This document shows positions 24,602-33,865 of a stretch of DNA of 64,000 nucleotides, in pieces (positions within the stretch are counted from its first letter, which is position 1; each line of letters starts with the position of its first letter). This DNA comes from Nonomuraea guangzhouensis. GTDB lineage: Bacteria > Actinomycetota > Actinomycetes > Streptosporangiales > Streptosporangiaceae. The stretch lies in the NCBI RefSeq assembly GCF_019396345.1, contig NZ_JAHKRM010000008.1:310001-374000 (forward strand). Reading direction: 5' to 3'. The notes below the pieces were generated by a model. It was not told where the DNA came from. It saw only the letters and a list, made by a program, of their open reading frames with translations, and ran no database searches. The translations under genes and the position numbers were made by a program.

Positions 24602-25797
24602 TGGGCGCCCCGCCCCGGCCGGCTCCAGTACGTCAGAGCGCGAAGCAGCCATTCCACCGGCCCGTACCGGTGCGATCGCAGCCACCAGTGGCTGAGGAAG
24701 ACCTGGGCGACGAAGACGGCCACCGCGATCAGCACCTCCAGCGGCGGGCTGACGCGGTCCACGAGCGCCAGGCCGTACCCGGTGAAGATCAGTGAGCAGA
24801 TGAGCGACTGCCCGAGATAGTTGGACAGCGCCATCCGGCCCGGCGCCGCGAGCGCCCGCCCGATGCGGGGCAGGTACGGCAGCAGCCGCAGGAACGTCGC
24901 CGCATAGGCGGCGGCGAGCAGGGGAGCCGTGACCAGGTCCACGGCCTCGCCGAGGAACTTGTTCACGCTGCCGTGCCAGGCCGACAGCGTGTAGACGAAC
25001 GCGCCGCCCAGTCCGATGGTGAACCCGACCCACTGCAGCCTGCGGAGCGTGGCCGTGTGCGCCGGCAGGTCGCGCAGCACACCGAGCTTGCCGACCGCGA
25101 GCCCGATCAGGCAGGCGGCCAGTACGGCGGGCCCCTGGAAGAGCACGCGCAGCACGACGATGAGGGAGAGCTTGCGCAGGTGCTCGCCGATGATCTGGAA
25201 GCCGGAGCCGCGCAGCGCCGCGTCCGAGTGCACCGCCTCCGCGACTCCGTGCGAGACCGTCCCCGTCTTGTCCAGACCCACCATCGCCAGCACGGCCAGC
25301 AGCACGAACCCCAGGGCCAGCAGGGACGTCAAGACGACCGCGAGCATGACCGCGGTCCTGGGCGAGATCTTGCGGAACAGCAGCAGGGCCAGGCCGACCG
25401 CGGCGTAGGTGGTGAGGATGTCACCCGGGAACAGCAGCACCGCGTGCGCCAGCCCGAGCAGGAACAACCCGGCCAGGCGGCGCAGGAACATCGGCACGAA
25501 CGCCTTGCCCCGCCGCACGGCCGAGTCGACCTGCAGTGTGAAGCTGTAGCCGAACAGGAAGGAGAACAATAAGTAGAACTTGTTCTCCATGAGCAGCGTC
25601 ACGGTCCACCGCACCGCCCAGTCCAGCGGAGAGACGAACGCGGGCTCGGCCATCCCGGCCATCCGGTAGCCGGAGGCCAGGAAGGCGATGTTCACCACGA
25701 GGATGCCGAGCAGCGAGAAGCCCCGCAGGGCATCGACGGAGGTGATGCGCGCAGCGGTCACGGAACGCTCGGGTGAAATAGCGGGATGTGTCCTCAT
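24580..25797 (-). CDS. DUF418 (YeiB-type) membrane protein
   Basis: This 405-aa polytopic protein has the family N-terminus RITSVDALRGFSLLGILVVNI and about ten membrane helices. The C-terminal DUF418 block includes APGRMALSNYLGQSLI and LSHWWLRSHRYGPVEWLLRALTYW. Members are related to heparan-N-acetyltransferase-like acyltransferases; function is unknown. It runs convergent with the Lrp gene and overlaps its 3' end. Confidence 0.88.
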   Translation of the reverse strand: MRTHPAISPERSVTAARITSVDALRGFSLLGILVVNIAFLASGYRMAGMAEPAFVSPLDWAVRWTVTLLMENKFYLLFSFLFGYSFTLQVDSAVRRGKAFVPMFLRRLAGLFLLGLAHAVLLFPGDILTTYAAVGLALLLFRKISPRTAVMLAVVLTSLLALGFVLLAVLAMVGLDKTGTVSHGVAEAVHSDAALRGSGFQIIGEHLRKLSLIVVLRVLFQGPAVLAACLIGLAVGKLGVLRDLPAHTATLRRLQWVGFTIGLGGAFVYTLSAWHGSVNKFLGEAVDLVTAPLLAAAYAATFLRLLPYLPRIGRALAAPGRMALSNYLGQSLICSLIFTGYGLALVDRVSPPLEVLIAVAVFVAQVFLSHWWLRSHRYGPVEWLLRALTYWSRPGRGAHQRTGRA

Positions 25798-25839
25798 CAG
25801 CGAACATCATTCCGCAAAACCTGAGTGTTTCCTGTGAAT

Positions 25840-28695
25840 CTAGTTTTTTGATGCGATATAGATAAATCGCTCGATGATCACGGCCACTGCCACGGCAAAC
25901 GCCGGTATGGACACCCACAGCAACAGCCTGCGCGCCCTGACCGCCCGGTTCGGCCCGTTGAGCCGGATCACCTCGTAGCCGAACATGCTCGCCCAGGTCA
26001 GAGCCAGTGCCGCGAGACCGACCGGCGTCCACGGCGAGGTGGGGTCGCCACGCCCCTTGTACGGCTGGGGATCGGGGATCTCGGTGCCCTTGACAAACTT
26101 CTTCCAGGTGTACAGGGCGGCGTCGCTGTTGGAGTAGACCTTCTTCACATCCGGCGAGGCGTCCAGCGCGGCCCGGAACTTGGCCCCCCAGTCCTCCGGG
26201 AAGCCTTCGTTGAGCTGCAGGTAGCTGATCTGACCGGTGCTGACGGCGAGATAGGTGTTGCGCGGGCTGGCCTTGAGCGTCGCCACCGCCTTGGCGATCT
26301 GCGTCGGATCTTTGTACACGAGTGCCTGGCCGTTGAAGTTGACCAGCTCGATGTCCTTCTCGCCCCACGGCAGCGTCGGGGTGACCTCGGGGCCCTCCTT
26401 GGCCGTCAGGTAGAGGACCTTGGCGCTCGGCTTGTCGTGCGCGTAGATGTAGTGCATGGCGGCGACCTCGCCGGTCGTCACCCGCTCGAACTTCTCGTTG
26501 CCGTAGCGGGCGACCAGGAACGCCCCCGCGAACAGCACCGCGAAGCAGGCCGCGAGCACGACCGACAGCTTCCTGGTGAACTCGGGGTTGAAGCGCACGT
26601 TGCGCTTGCGGATGGGCACGGTCTCATCGCGCACGTCCGCGCTGTCGGCGGGCAGGTTCGGGAAGAACGCGTACGCGGCCAGCAGGCAGGCGCCGGGCAG
26701 CGCGAACATGTAGATGCGCAGCCCGATCTCGCCGCCGTAGCTCTGCAGCCCCAGCGCCAGCACCGGCACGCAGAGCAGGATCAGCGCCGCCCGGTCGAAC
26801 ACCCCGCGCCGCAGCCGCCTGAGCAGGCCCACCGCCGCCAGCAGGAGGATCACGGCCAGGATGCCCAGCCGCGCCTGCAACACCAGCGCGTGCGCCGGGT
26901 CGCTGCCCGCGATGCGGTCGCCGGTGTTGGTCTGCAGGTTCGTCAGAATCCTGCCCAGGCCGCCGAAGATCGCGTTGATCTGCCCCGCCCAGAACCCCAC
27001 GGTCTCGTAGCTGATCCAGGCCAGCACGGCCAGGCCGAGGAAGAACGGCAGCGCCCACGTCAGCTTGGTCCGCTTGAAGATGAGGAACGCCGTCAGCACG
27101 CCGAGCATCATGAACGGCGTGATCTGGTGCGACGCCGTCGCCGCGAAGAACAGCGCGAGCAGCATCATCAGCATCAGCAGCCGGTCGGCCCGGAACGTGC
27201 CGGTGTTGGCGATCTCGCCGGGCGTCATCGCGTCAAGGCGGCCGAGCAGCTTACGCAGCCCCTTCGGCGCGATCGGCTTGGTCCGCGGCTCCACCCGCCC
27301 GAACCAGCGCAACAGGATCGCGACGAAGGCCAGATAGAGGGCGAAGGTGAAGCCCTGCGGCGAGAAGTAGTCCTGCCCGATCCACTGCACCAGCACGAAC
27401 AGCAGCGCCGCGAACCAGCGCGCCCGCGTGGTGGCCACCACCTGGCGCAGGATCAGCACGAAGGGCAGCAGGTAGAGCAGGTTCGTCAGCAGCGGCGTCC
27501 ACTGGAGGATCGTGGTCATGTCGGTGATGCCGGCGGCCTTCGTCACGAAGGCGAACAGCGCGAAGTAGCCCGGCCAGCCCATGCGGGCGTCGATGTTGAT
27601 CGCCGTCTCGCCGGTCCGGCCGATGAAGTCGACGAAACCCGCGTGGATGTACGCCGTGGGGAACCTGGGCTCGCTGGCCACCAGCGAACCGGCGCCGTGC
27701 AGGGCGAACGTGATGACGGCGATCTGGAACAGCAGGAGGAACTTGCGGTCCGTGCTCTGGGCGACGGTCACGAAGAACGACACCAGCATGATCAGGATCG
27801 CGGCGAACGCGCTGGCCGGGAGGGCGGCGATCAGGCCGAGGCCGTTGATGTCGGCCGGGTTCACGCCGCGCAGCGGGCCGGGGGCGACGCGCAGGGCCAG
27901 GATGTACATGACCAGGCCCTCGACCGTGAGCAGCGCGGGGAGCCACGTGGGCGCGCTCCGCACCAACTGGCCCACTCGTCCACCCAGCCCCGTCGCCTTG
28001 GCCGGCGTGGGCTGCTGCTTGGCGGGCGCCTTGGCAGGGGTCTTGGTGGGGGCCTTGGTGAGGGTCTCGACCGGCGGCCTGGCCGGGGAGTTGACCGGGG
28101 TCTTGGCCGGGGGTTCGGCGGCAGGCTCGACGGGTGCCTTCGCGGGAGCCGGGGGAGCTTCCACCGGCATCCGCGCGACCGGGGCGGCCACCGTTGGGAC
28201 AGCCGCCTCCGGGACAGCGGCCTCCGGGGTGGTCACCTTCGGGGCAGCGGCCTTCGGGGCGGCCGCTTCCGGCACAGCGGCCTTCGGGACGGCTGCTTCC
28301 GGGACGGCCACCTTCGTCGGCACGGTCCCTGCGGCGTCGGCAGCCGCGGCGGGCTCGGGCGCGGTGTCCTTCGCGCCCTTGGAGCCCTTCGCATCTTTTG
28401 CGGCGGTGTCTTCGGTGTCCTCCGGTGCCTTCGGCGGCGAGCCGATGTGGAGGGTGGCAGGCAGGCGTATCGCGGGCAGGGTGCCCGGCTCCTCCTCCTC
28501 CTCGTCACCGTCGGTGACCTCGGCGGAAGAGCCGTCCAGGCGCGGCAGGCGCGGGATGACGCCCGTGGCATCCGGATCGAAGGCCACGCCCGTTTCCTCC
28601 TCCGCGCCGTCTGTGGAGTCACCCATGGGCTCGGATGTGCCCGTGATCCCCGTTGTCATGCCATCGCCGTCACGTTGCCTCACGTTGACCATCAT
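25840..28695 (-). CDS. Large polytopic membrane protein of the surface-glycan locus
   Basis: This 951-aa protein has a ~230-residue cytoplasmic Ala/Pro/Lys/Glu-rich N-terminus containing pentapeptide-like repeats (APKAA, VPEAA). A dozen or more membrane helices follow from about residue 240, then a ~130-residue soluble loop (about 740-870) and two last helices. The overall build resembles GT-C-type glycosyltransferases or polysaccharide polymerases, but I see no diagnostic motif, so the activity is inferred from context. The ATG at 28695 overlaps the flippase stop by ATGA; ATG 28659 is an alternative. It is the last gene of the glycan unit. Confidence 0.75.
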   Translation of the reverse strand: MMVNVRQRDGDGMTTGITGTSEPMGDSTDGAEEETGVAFDPDATGVIPRLPRLDGSSAEVTDGDEEEEEPGTLPAIRLPATLHIGSPPKAPEDTEDTAAKDAKGSKGAKDTAPEPAAAADAAGTVPTKVAVPEAAVPKAAVPEAAAPKAAAPKVTTPEAAVPEAAVPTVAAPVARMPVEAPPAPAKAPVEPAAEPPAKTPVNSPARPPVETLTKAPTKTPAKAPAKQQPTPAKATGLGGRVGQLVRSAPTWLPALLTVEGLVMYILALRVAPGPLRGVNPADINGLGLIAALPASAFAAILIMLVSFFVTVAQSTDRKFLLLFQIAVITFALHGAGSLVASEPRFPTAYIHAGFVDFIGRTGETAINIDARMGWPGYFALFAFVTKAAGITDMTTILQWTPLLTNLLYLLPFVLILRQVVATTRARWFAALLFVLVQWIGQDYFSPQGFTFALYLAFVAILLRWFGRVEPRTKPIAPKGLRKLLGRLDAMTPGEIANTGTFRADRLLMLMMLLALFFAATASHQITPFMMLGVLTAFLIFKRTKLTWALPFFLGLAVLAWISYETVGFWAGQINAIFGGLGRILTNLQTNTGDRIAGSDPAHALVLQARLGILAVILLLAAVGLLRRLRRGVFDRAALILLCVPVLALGLQSYGGEIGLRIYMFALPGACLLAAYAFFPNLPADSADVRDETVPIRKRNVRFNPEFTRKLSVVLAACFAVLFAGAFLVARYGNEKFERVTTGEVAAMHYIYAHDKPSAKVLYLTAKEGPEVTPTLPWGEKDIELVNFNGQALVYKDPTQIAKAVATLKASPRNTYLAVSTGQISYLQLNEGFPEDWGAKFRAALDASPDVKKVYSNSDAALYTWKKFVKGTEIPDPQPYKGRGDPTSPWTPVGLAALALTWASMFGYEVIRLNGPNRAVRARRLLLWVSIPAFAVAVAVIIERFIYIASKN
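28181..28315. repeat. Nine 15-bp imperfect tandem repeats
   Basis: Units of the type GGGACAGCGGCCTCC run without gap from 28181 to 28315 and encode (A/V)P(E/K)(A/V)(A/T) pentapeptides in the N-terminus of the 951-aa protein. They suggest growth by slippage of a cytoplasmic linker. Confidence 0.85.
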
Positions 28696-30008
28696 GCGGC
28701 CCCGGACGACCCCTGAGTGACGCTCGCCGGTCGCATATCGCCAACAATGAGTATTTTGCGTAGAGATTTGAAGATCAAAAGTGCCATCAGGGTCTCACTG
28801 AGCAGCACGCCGTACCCCACCGCGTTGACTCCGGCGAACGGGAACAGCCCCAGGATCGAGACCACCACGAGCACCGCGAGCCCGATCTGCACGCCGGCCA
28901 GTCTGCGCGCGTCACTCTGCGCCCGCAGCACGCTCAGATAGACCTCGATCAGCACCCGCGGCAGCACGGCCAGCGCCATGAGCCGCAGCAGCGTCGTGCC
29001 CACCGCCGCGAAGCCGTCCCCGAAGACGCTCAGGATGAGCGGCGCGCCCGCGAGCACCACCACGATGATCGGTACGATGATCATAAAGGCCCGCTGCAGC
29101 GCCCGGCGGCAGTTCTCGGCCAGTTGTGATCGGTCGAAGGAGCCCTCGACGGTCAGTGACACGGCCATGTTCATGGCCAGTAGTTCGATCATGCTGGCCA
29201 GCGTGTGGGCCATGGAGAAGCGGCCGAACGTGGCCTCGTCCACCCGGGTCGCGACGACCGTGGGCACGAGGTAGACGATCGCCAGGATCGACAGCGTGCC
29301 GGGGAAGTCGCCGGCCAGGAACCGGCCGATCTCGCGCAGGCGCGGCGGCTCCTGGACGGTCTCGGTCCGCTTCATGTGCCGGGGGACGATGACGCCGAAG
29401 ATCAGCCAGTTGACCGGGATCAGCGCGAGCGCCGTCGGCACCATCCAAGAGGTGAAGATGCCGCCGTCGGGCAGCGCGCCGGCCATCGCGACCAGCAACC
29501 CCATCTTCGCCAGGCCGAAGACCAGGTTGTTGAGCGGCACCCAGGTGGCCTCCCGCAGCCCGGTCAGCACCACGTCCTGCAACGTGAACACCGACCAGAC
29601 CAGCACCGAGGCCAGGAAGAACAGCCCCGGCCCGAACCCGCCGAGCACCGAGTAGGTCTGCCCCCACAGCGGCAGGGTCAGCAGGAAGCCGAGTGCCGCC
29701 ACGCCGCCGGTCGCCGCCGCCAGGCCGTACCCCCGCAGAATGAGCTCGGGGATGCGGCGGCCCGCCAGCGGCAGGAAGCGCGAGAGCGCGCCCACCAGGC
29801 CCAGCGCGGTCAGTGACGCGAACAGCCGCATCGCGGTGATCATCGCCTGGCCGCGGCCGAACTCCTCGGGCGTGTAGAAGTGGGCGGCCAGCAGCCAGTA
29901 GCCCATGCCGAGCGTCGCGGTGATCGCCGTGTTGGCCATCAGCGCGTAACCGTTACGGAACAGCGGGCTACGCAGGTCGCGCAGCACTCTCCCCCAGAGG
30001 TTAGACAT
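28692..30008 (-). CDS. Oligosaccharide flippase (Wzx/MOP-type)
   Basis: This ~438-aa protein has about 12-14 membrane helices with polysaccharide-flippase features: a basic N-terminus (RVLRDLRSPLFRNGYALMANTAI), PEEFGRGQAMITAM in loop 1, and GALSRFLPLAGRR. Such proteins move lipid-linked sugar units across the membrane. ATG 30008 overlaps the deacetylase stop; GTG 30014 is two codons earlier. It is translationally coupled on both sides within the glycan operon, which supports export of a surface polysaccharide. Confidence 0.88.
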   Translation of the reverse strand: MSNLWGRVLRDLRSPLFRNGYALMANTAITATLGMGYWLLAAHFYTPEEFGRGQAMITAMRLFASLTALGLVGALSRFLPLAGRRIPELILRGYGLAAATGGVAALGFLLTLPLWGQTYSVLGGFGPGLFFLASVLVWSVFTLQDVVLTGLREATWVPLNNLVFGLAKMGLLVAMAGALPDGGIFTSWMVPTALALIPVNWLIFGVIVPRHMKRTETVQEPPRLREIGRFLAGDFPGTLSILAIVYLVPTVVATRVDEATFGRFSMAHTLASMIELLAMNMAVSLTVEGSFDRSQLAENCRRALQRAFMIIVPIIVVVLAGAPLILSVFGDGFAAVGTTLLRLMALAVLPRVLIEVYLSVLRAQSDARRLAGVQIGLAVLVVVSILGLFPFAGVNAVGYGVLLSETLMALLIFKSLRKILIVGDMRPASVTQGSSGAA

Positions 30009-30804
30009 GGCCACGCACCCGCTGCAGGCCGTACCTCGTGCGCCTGACGATCGCGTAGCCCTTGGTGAGGACCCGCTCCTTCAGGTAGATGAGGGGGACG
30101 GCGCTGCCCTCGACGGCGCGCTTGAACATGCTGATGGACGTGTGCCGGGCCACGGTCAGCCGGGGGATGGCCAGCATGTCGTGGCGGTCGGCGGCGATGG
30201 TGTTGTTCACGGCGCAGGCGGCGAAGTAGCCGGCCTTGCGCACCTCCCGGCGCACGCGGGCGCTGGAGTAGCCGTAGGGATAGGCCATGGTGGCGACGGG
30301 CGTGCCGATCATGTCCTCCAGAAGACCCTTGTTCCGGCGGAGTTCCTGGCGTAGTTCGTCGGTGCGGAGCTGGTCGAGCTGCGGGTGGCTGTGGCTGTGG
30401 CCGCCGATCTCGATGCCGGTCTGGGCGGCCTCGCGAGCCTGGCCCCAGGTGAGCATGTCGTCCAGCGGCCGGCCCGCGGCGTCGTCCCCGGCGTCCGACA
30501 CCCAGCCACTGGTCAGGAAGACCGTGGCCGGGAACTTGTAGCGGTCCAGCATCGGCAGCGCGTGGCTGTGGAAGTCGGCGTAGCCGTCGTCGAACGTCAG
30601 CACGATCGGCTTGGCCGGCATGCTCCTGCCGTTGTTGTTGTTCAGCGAGGCCACCAGATCGCCCAGCGTGAGCGGGGTGAACCCGCTCTCCGACAGGTAG
30701 GCGAGCTGCTCGTCCAGATCCGACGGGCGTACCGAGTGGGGGCGCGTCTCGTCGTTCGGGTTGTCGGCGACGGAGTGGTACATCAGGATCGGTACGCGGA
30801 TCAT
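30001..30804 (-). CDS. Polysaccharide deacetylase (NodB/CE4 family)
   Basis: This 267-aa protein starts directly with IRVPILMYHSV, the classic N-terminus of the family, and contains TFDDGYAD (catalytic Asp and metal-binding Asp) and HSHSHPQL (metal His pair), followed by YPYGYSS. There is no signal peptide, so it may act on a lipid-linked precursor in the cytoplasm. The ATG overlaps the upstream glycosyltransferase stop by ATGA; the long upstream open frame is not needed. Confidence 0.9.
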   Translation of the reverse strand: MIRVPILMYHSVADNPNDETRPHSVRPSDLDEQLAYLSESGFTPLTLGDLVASLNNNNGRSMPAKPIVLTFDDGYADFHSHALPMLDRYKFPATVFLTSGWVSDAGDDAAGRPLDDMLTWGQAREAAQTGIEIGGHSHSHPQLDQLRTDELRQELRRNKGLLEDMIGTPVATMAYPYGYSSARVRREVRKAGYFAACAVNNTIAADRHDMLAIPRLTVARHTSISMFKRAVEGSAVPLIYLKERVLTKGYAIVRRTRYGLQRVRGHV

Positions 30805-31742
30805 GCGCGCACCGCCTTCAACCGTGCCGAACCGACCACGTACCCCCAGGTGGTCCAGGCCAGGCCGACCACGATCGCGGCGGCCCGGCCGAGCCCGCCG
30901 ACGTCGCCGCGGAAGGCCTCGCCGACGCCCCGCAGCGCGCCGAGCGGCAGCGTCTTCAGCGCGTGCGCCCGCTCGCTGGCCAGCCCGTCCTGGGTGCCTA
31001 CCTCCTTGGTGACCAGGGCCTTGGAGAGTCCCTCCGCGTAGCACCTGGACCTGAAGTAGGCGAAGCCCTCGCGCTGGCGCGACACCTTGTGCCCGATCAG
31101 CGCGCGCGGCTCGAACAGCATGACCGAGCCGGGCTTGCGCTGGCTCAGCCTGATGCAGAACTCGGTCTCCTCGCAGCCCAGCGGCCGGCTCTTGCGGCCC
31201 TGCACGCTGCGCCCGATGCCGCTGTGGAAGCCACCCACCTCGGAGACGACCTCACGCAGAAAGGCGGCGTTGCCCCCCATCACGTTGCGGATCGGCGCCT
31301 TGACCGCGGGCATGCCGCGGTAGGAGCAGCCGACCGTCCAGTCGAACTCGTACGGGAACCAGCGCGGCCTGCGCTGGGACGCCCACAGCGGATCGGTACG
31401 ACCACCGACGCCGACGACGCCCGGATCCTGGAAGCCCTCCTCCAAAGCCTCCAGCCATCCGGGATCGGCGACCGCGTCGTCGTCGAGGAACGCGACGATG
31501 TCACCGGTGGCCGTGGCCACGCCGGTGTTCTTGCCGCCGGACAGCCCCTGCTCGTGCGTGTTCTCCACCACAATGGCCTGTGGGTAGGCACGCTTGAGTC
31601 TCAGGTGCAGGTCCGGGTTGTAGTCGACGACCAGGATCAGCTCGTGTGGCCGGCATCGCTGCTGCTCGACCGACTCGACGGCTTGCCTGATGTCCTCCCA
31701 CCGCTCGTCGGTGTATACGCAGATGACAACAGACGTCTTCAC
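30801..31742 (-). CDS. Family 2 glycosyltransferase
   Basis: This 313-aa GT-A enzyme has TSVVICVYTDERW, ENTHEQGLSGGKNTGV, AFLDDDAVADPGWL (DxD-type metal site) and MGGNAAFLREVVSEVGGF, then a late CEETEFCIRLSQ acceptor-side block. C-terminal hydrophobic stretches may tether it to the membrane. GTG 31742 is chosen because AAGG lies about 6 nt upstream. It transfers a sugar in assembly of the repeat unit; donor unknown. Confidence 0.9.
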   Translation of the reverse strand: MKTSVVICVYTDERWEDIRQAVESVEQQRCRPHELILVVDYNPDLHLRLKRAYPQAIVVENTHEQGLSGGKNTGVATATGDIVAFLDDDAVADPGWLEALEEGFQDPGVVGVGGRTDPLWASQRRPRWFPYEFDWTVGCSYRGMPAVKAPIRNVMGGNAAFLREVVSEVGGFHSGIGRSVQGRKSRPLGCEETEFCIRLSQRKPGSVMLFEPRALIGHKVSRQREGFAYFRSRCYAEGLSKALVTKEVGTQDGLASERAHALKTLPLGALRGVGEAFRGDVGGLGRAAAIVVGLAWTTWGYVVGSARLKAVRA

Positions 31743-31753
31743 AACGGACCTTC

Positions 31754-32584
31754 TTACGCGACACCCCGGTCCGCGGCCGGAGCAGTGGCGGGCTTGGGCT
31801 GCGGTGGGGCGGGCTGGCGGCGCCACTCTCGCAGGATGGTCGTCAGCACACGCATGCCGTCACGCACGACGCGCAGGTTGCTCTCGCCGTGGATCCGGTT
31901 GCGCTCGTGGCTCGGCACCTCGTGCACCTTCAATCCGGCCTTGGCGGCGCGGACGTTCAGCAGGGTCTCCACCTCGAAGCCGTCGCAGTCGAGGTCGAGC
32001 GCCTCCAGGTGGCGGGCCCAGAAGGCGTTGTAGCCATAGCACAAGTCGGTGTACTGGGTGCCGTACATCACGTTGACTATGCCGGTGAGGACTCGGTTGC
32101 CCAACCGGCGGCCGAACGTCAGGTCGTCGCTGCCGCCACCGGCGGCGTAGCGCGAGCCCTTGACGAAGTCGGCGCCGGTCACCAGCGCGCCGACGAACGT
32201 GATGATCTCGTGGCCGTCGGTGGAGCCGTCGGCGTCGATCATCACGATGATGTCGCCGCTGGCCGCCGCGAAGCCGGCCGCCAAGGCGTCGCCCTTGCCC
32301 TTGCCGGTCTGGGCGATCACCTTCACGTTGGGTCGCAGGCGTCTGGCCACCGCCACCGTGTCGTCAACGGAGTTGCCGTCGACGAGGATGATCTCGTCGA
32401 TCCACTGCGGCAGCGTGGCGAAGACATGCGGCAGGTTGTCCGCCTCGTTCATGGCCGGGACGACCACGCTCACCGTCGGAGAGATGGCCAGGTGCGGGGT
32501 GACAGGTGTGAAACGCTCAATCGGCGGCATCGATCGCAGGGGCGCGACCTGCACTTTGCCGTTGTGCTTGATGTCGGGACTCAT
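31754..32584 (-). CDS. Family 2 glycosyltransferase (dolichyl-phosphate sugar synthase-like)
   Basis: This 276-aa enzyme has SVVVPAMNEADNLPHVFATLP, EIILVDGNSVDDTV and VMIDADGSTD (DxD), the pattern of polyprenyl-phosphate mannose/glucose synthases and initiating transferases. The C-terminus is Pro/Ala-rich, without clear helices. ATG 32584 is preceded by GGAAGGAA at a long spacing (~12 nt). It is the first gene of the downstream glycan unit: a terminator and ~150 bp separate it from the GNAT-like gene. Confidence 0.9.
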   Translation of the reverse strand: MSPDIKHNGKVQVAPLRSMPPIERFTPVTPHLAISPTVSVVVPAMNEADNLPHVFATLPQWIDEIILVDGNSVDDTVAVARRLRPNVKVIAQTGKGKGDALAAGFAAASGDIIVMIDADGSTDGHEIITFVGALVTGADFVKGSRYAAGGGSDDLTFGRRLGNRVLTGIVNVMYGTQYTDLCYGYNAFWARHLEALDLDCDGFEVETLLNVRAAKAGLKVHEVPSHERNRIHGESNLRVVRDGMRVLTTILREWRRQPAPPQPKPATAPAADRGVA

Positions 32585-32634
32585 GGTGAGGGAGTTTCCT
32601 TCCGAGACCCCACCATGCGGGCCGGGCGCAGCCA

Positions 32635-32651
32635 CTCCCGGGTGCCGGGAG
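32635..32651. promoter_or_regulatory. Short hairpin in the leader of the glycan unit
   Basis: CTCCCGG (32635-32641) and CCGGGAG (32645-32651) form a perfect 7-bp stem with a 3-nt loop, about 50 bp upstream of the first glycosyltransferase. It could be a leader hairpin or an operator. Confidence 0.3.
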
Positions 32652-32729
32652 GAATGGCGGTGCTGCGAACGGTGCATGAAGGGTCCTCTGAGAGCGAGGG
32701 TTGCGCGGGGCTTGCTGTGCTGTGGGGGT

Positions 32730-32750
32730 GGGAGCGCTCAGCGCGCTCCC
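32730..32750 (-). terminator. Hairpin with the GNAT stop codon in its loop
   Basis: GGGAGCGC (32730-32737) and GCGCTCCC (32743-32750) form a perfect 8-bp stem. The 5-nt loop contains the TGA stop (32740-32738) of the GNAT-like gene. It would separate that gene from the glycosyltransferase unit. Confidence 0.55.
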
Positions 32751-33865
32751 GTTGGTTCTTTGACGACTGCGTTCGATGACTCCTGGTGCAAAGAGCTGCG
32801 CACCCGACCGAAGCCCTTCAGGACGCGATCGGCTGCCCTATAAAGAGACGGCCGGTCCATGACAATTGTTCGGGCTTTGTTGAAAGGAGTTCTGCCCATC
32901 CAGTGCACCGCCGCCGAAGCGGAGGGTCGGGAGACGCGGCCCTCGGCGACGTACAGCACCCCGCTCTTGAGCCAGTCCTTGTATTCCTTGCCGCCCTTGC
33001 CCATGTCCACCATGTGCAGACCGGCCGCCGCGGCAGCCTCAGCCATCTGCAGATGGTGCACGATGCCCGGTGAATACCGGGCGAACTCGGTGTCGTAGGC
33101 GGGGAACCACCCGACGAGCGTGGTGGCCGTGCGCAGTCCGAAATGGCCGGCGACTGGCACGTCTCCCGCGTACAGCATGGTAAGGACACCCGAGAAGTCG
33201 GCTGAATTCTCGGCGAACATCAGATCGATCAGCTCGACGATCCAGGGCTGGGCGAACCGGTCGACCCGGCCCGTCCGCCTGTACTGGTCGGACTTCCACG
33301 CGAGCAGGGTGCGCAGCACCTCCGGATCGGCCGAAGCCCATTCGAAGCGCAGCCCACCTTGCTCCCTGCCGAACTTGCGCTCCTTGTAGCGCACGGTCTT
33401 CAGGTTCTTGGGGGAATTGGTCTTCACCTGCTGGAGCCACGCGTCGAAGCCCTGGGTGAAGTCCATGACCGGCGCCGGGCGCACGTCGCTCTCGTAAGGC
33501 GCGAACGTCGGCTGCCCCGCGACCAGGTGGTCGAAATCGAAGACACTCAGCTTGCAGGCCCTCAGCAGGGCTTTGGCCTCTAACCGCAGGTCGGGGACGG
33601 AGATCAGGCCGTGGCAGGTGGTGAGGAAGCCGCCGAGCGGCTTGCCGATGCCGAAGCTGTGCCGTTCGTAGGGAAAGAAGCCGGCGATGCCGGTCTCGTC
33701 CTGGATGACCGCGACCCGCACCCGATCCCGCAGGCGATCCATCGCCAAGGCGAACTCGACGGACAGGAAGGGATTGTCCAGGCTCGAGTCTGCCTTCTGG
33801 AGCGCGCGCCAACGGGCCCGCTCGGACTCGCCGAGGTCTCCGGGGCGGACTACTGTGATCTTCAC
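32738..33865 (-). CDS. GNAT/FemAB-like acetyltransferase (CelD/BioF2 type)
   Basis: This 375-aa paralogue of the 9914 protein shares the blocks ARWRALQ, DNPFLS, GFFPYERH, FDHLVAGQP, KSDQYRRTGRVDRFAQPWIVEL, VAGHFGLRT, GWFPAYDTEFARYSPGIVHHLQMAE and DMGKGGKEYKDWLKSG. The fold suggests transfer of an acyl or aminoacyl group to a surface glycan. GTG 33865 overlaps the stop of the upstream small membrane gene (GTGA). Location beside flippase, deacetylase and glycosyltransferases supports a role in glycan modification. Confidence 0.82.
   Translation of the reverse strand: MKITVVRPGDLGESERARWRALQKADSSLDNPFLSVEFALAMDRLRDRVRVAVIQDETGIAGFFPYERHSFGIGKPLGGFLTTCHGLISVPDLRLEAKALLRACKLSVFDFDHLVAGQPTFAPYESDVRPAPVMDFTQGFDAWLQQVKTNSPKNLKTVRYKERKFGREQGGLRFEWASADPEVLRTLLAWKSDQYRRTGRVDRFAQPWIVELIDLMFAENSADFSGVLTMLYAGDVPVAGHFGLRTATTLVGWFPAYDTEFARYSPGIVHHLQMAEAAAAAGLHMVDMGKGGKEYKDWLKSGVLYVAEGRVSRPSASAAVHWMGRTPFNKARTIVMDRPSLYRAADRVLKGFGRVRSSLHQESSNAVVKEPTGAR

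Noticed and set aside
26437..28716. 759-codon plus-strand frame opposite the 951-aa membrane protein
   Set aside because: Gln/Arg/His-rich antisense artefact with no start context; the opposite strand encodes clear membrane helices.
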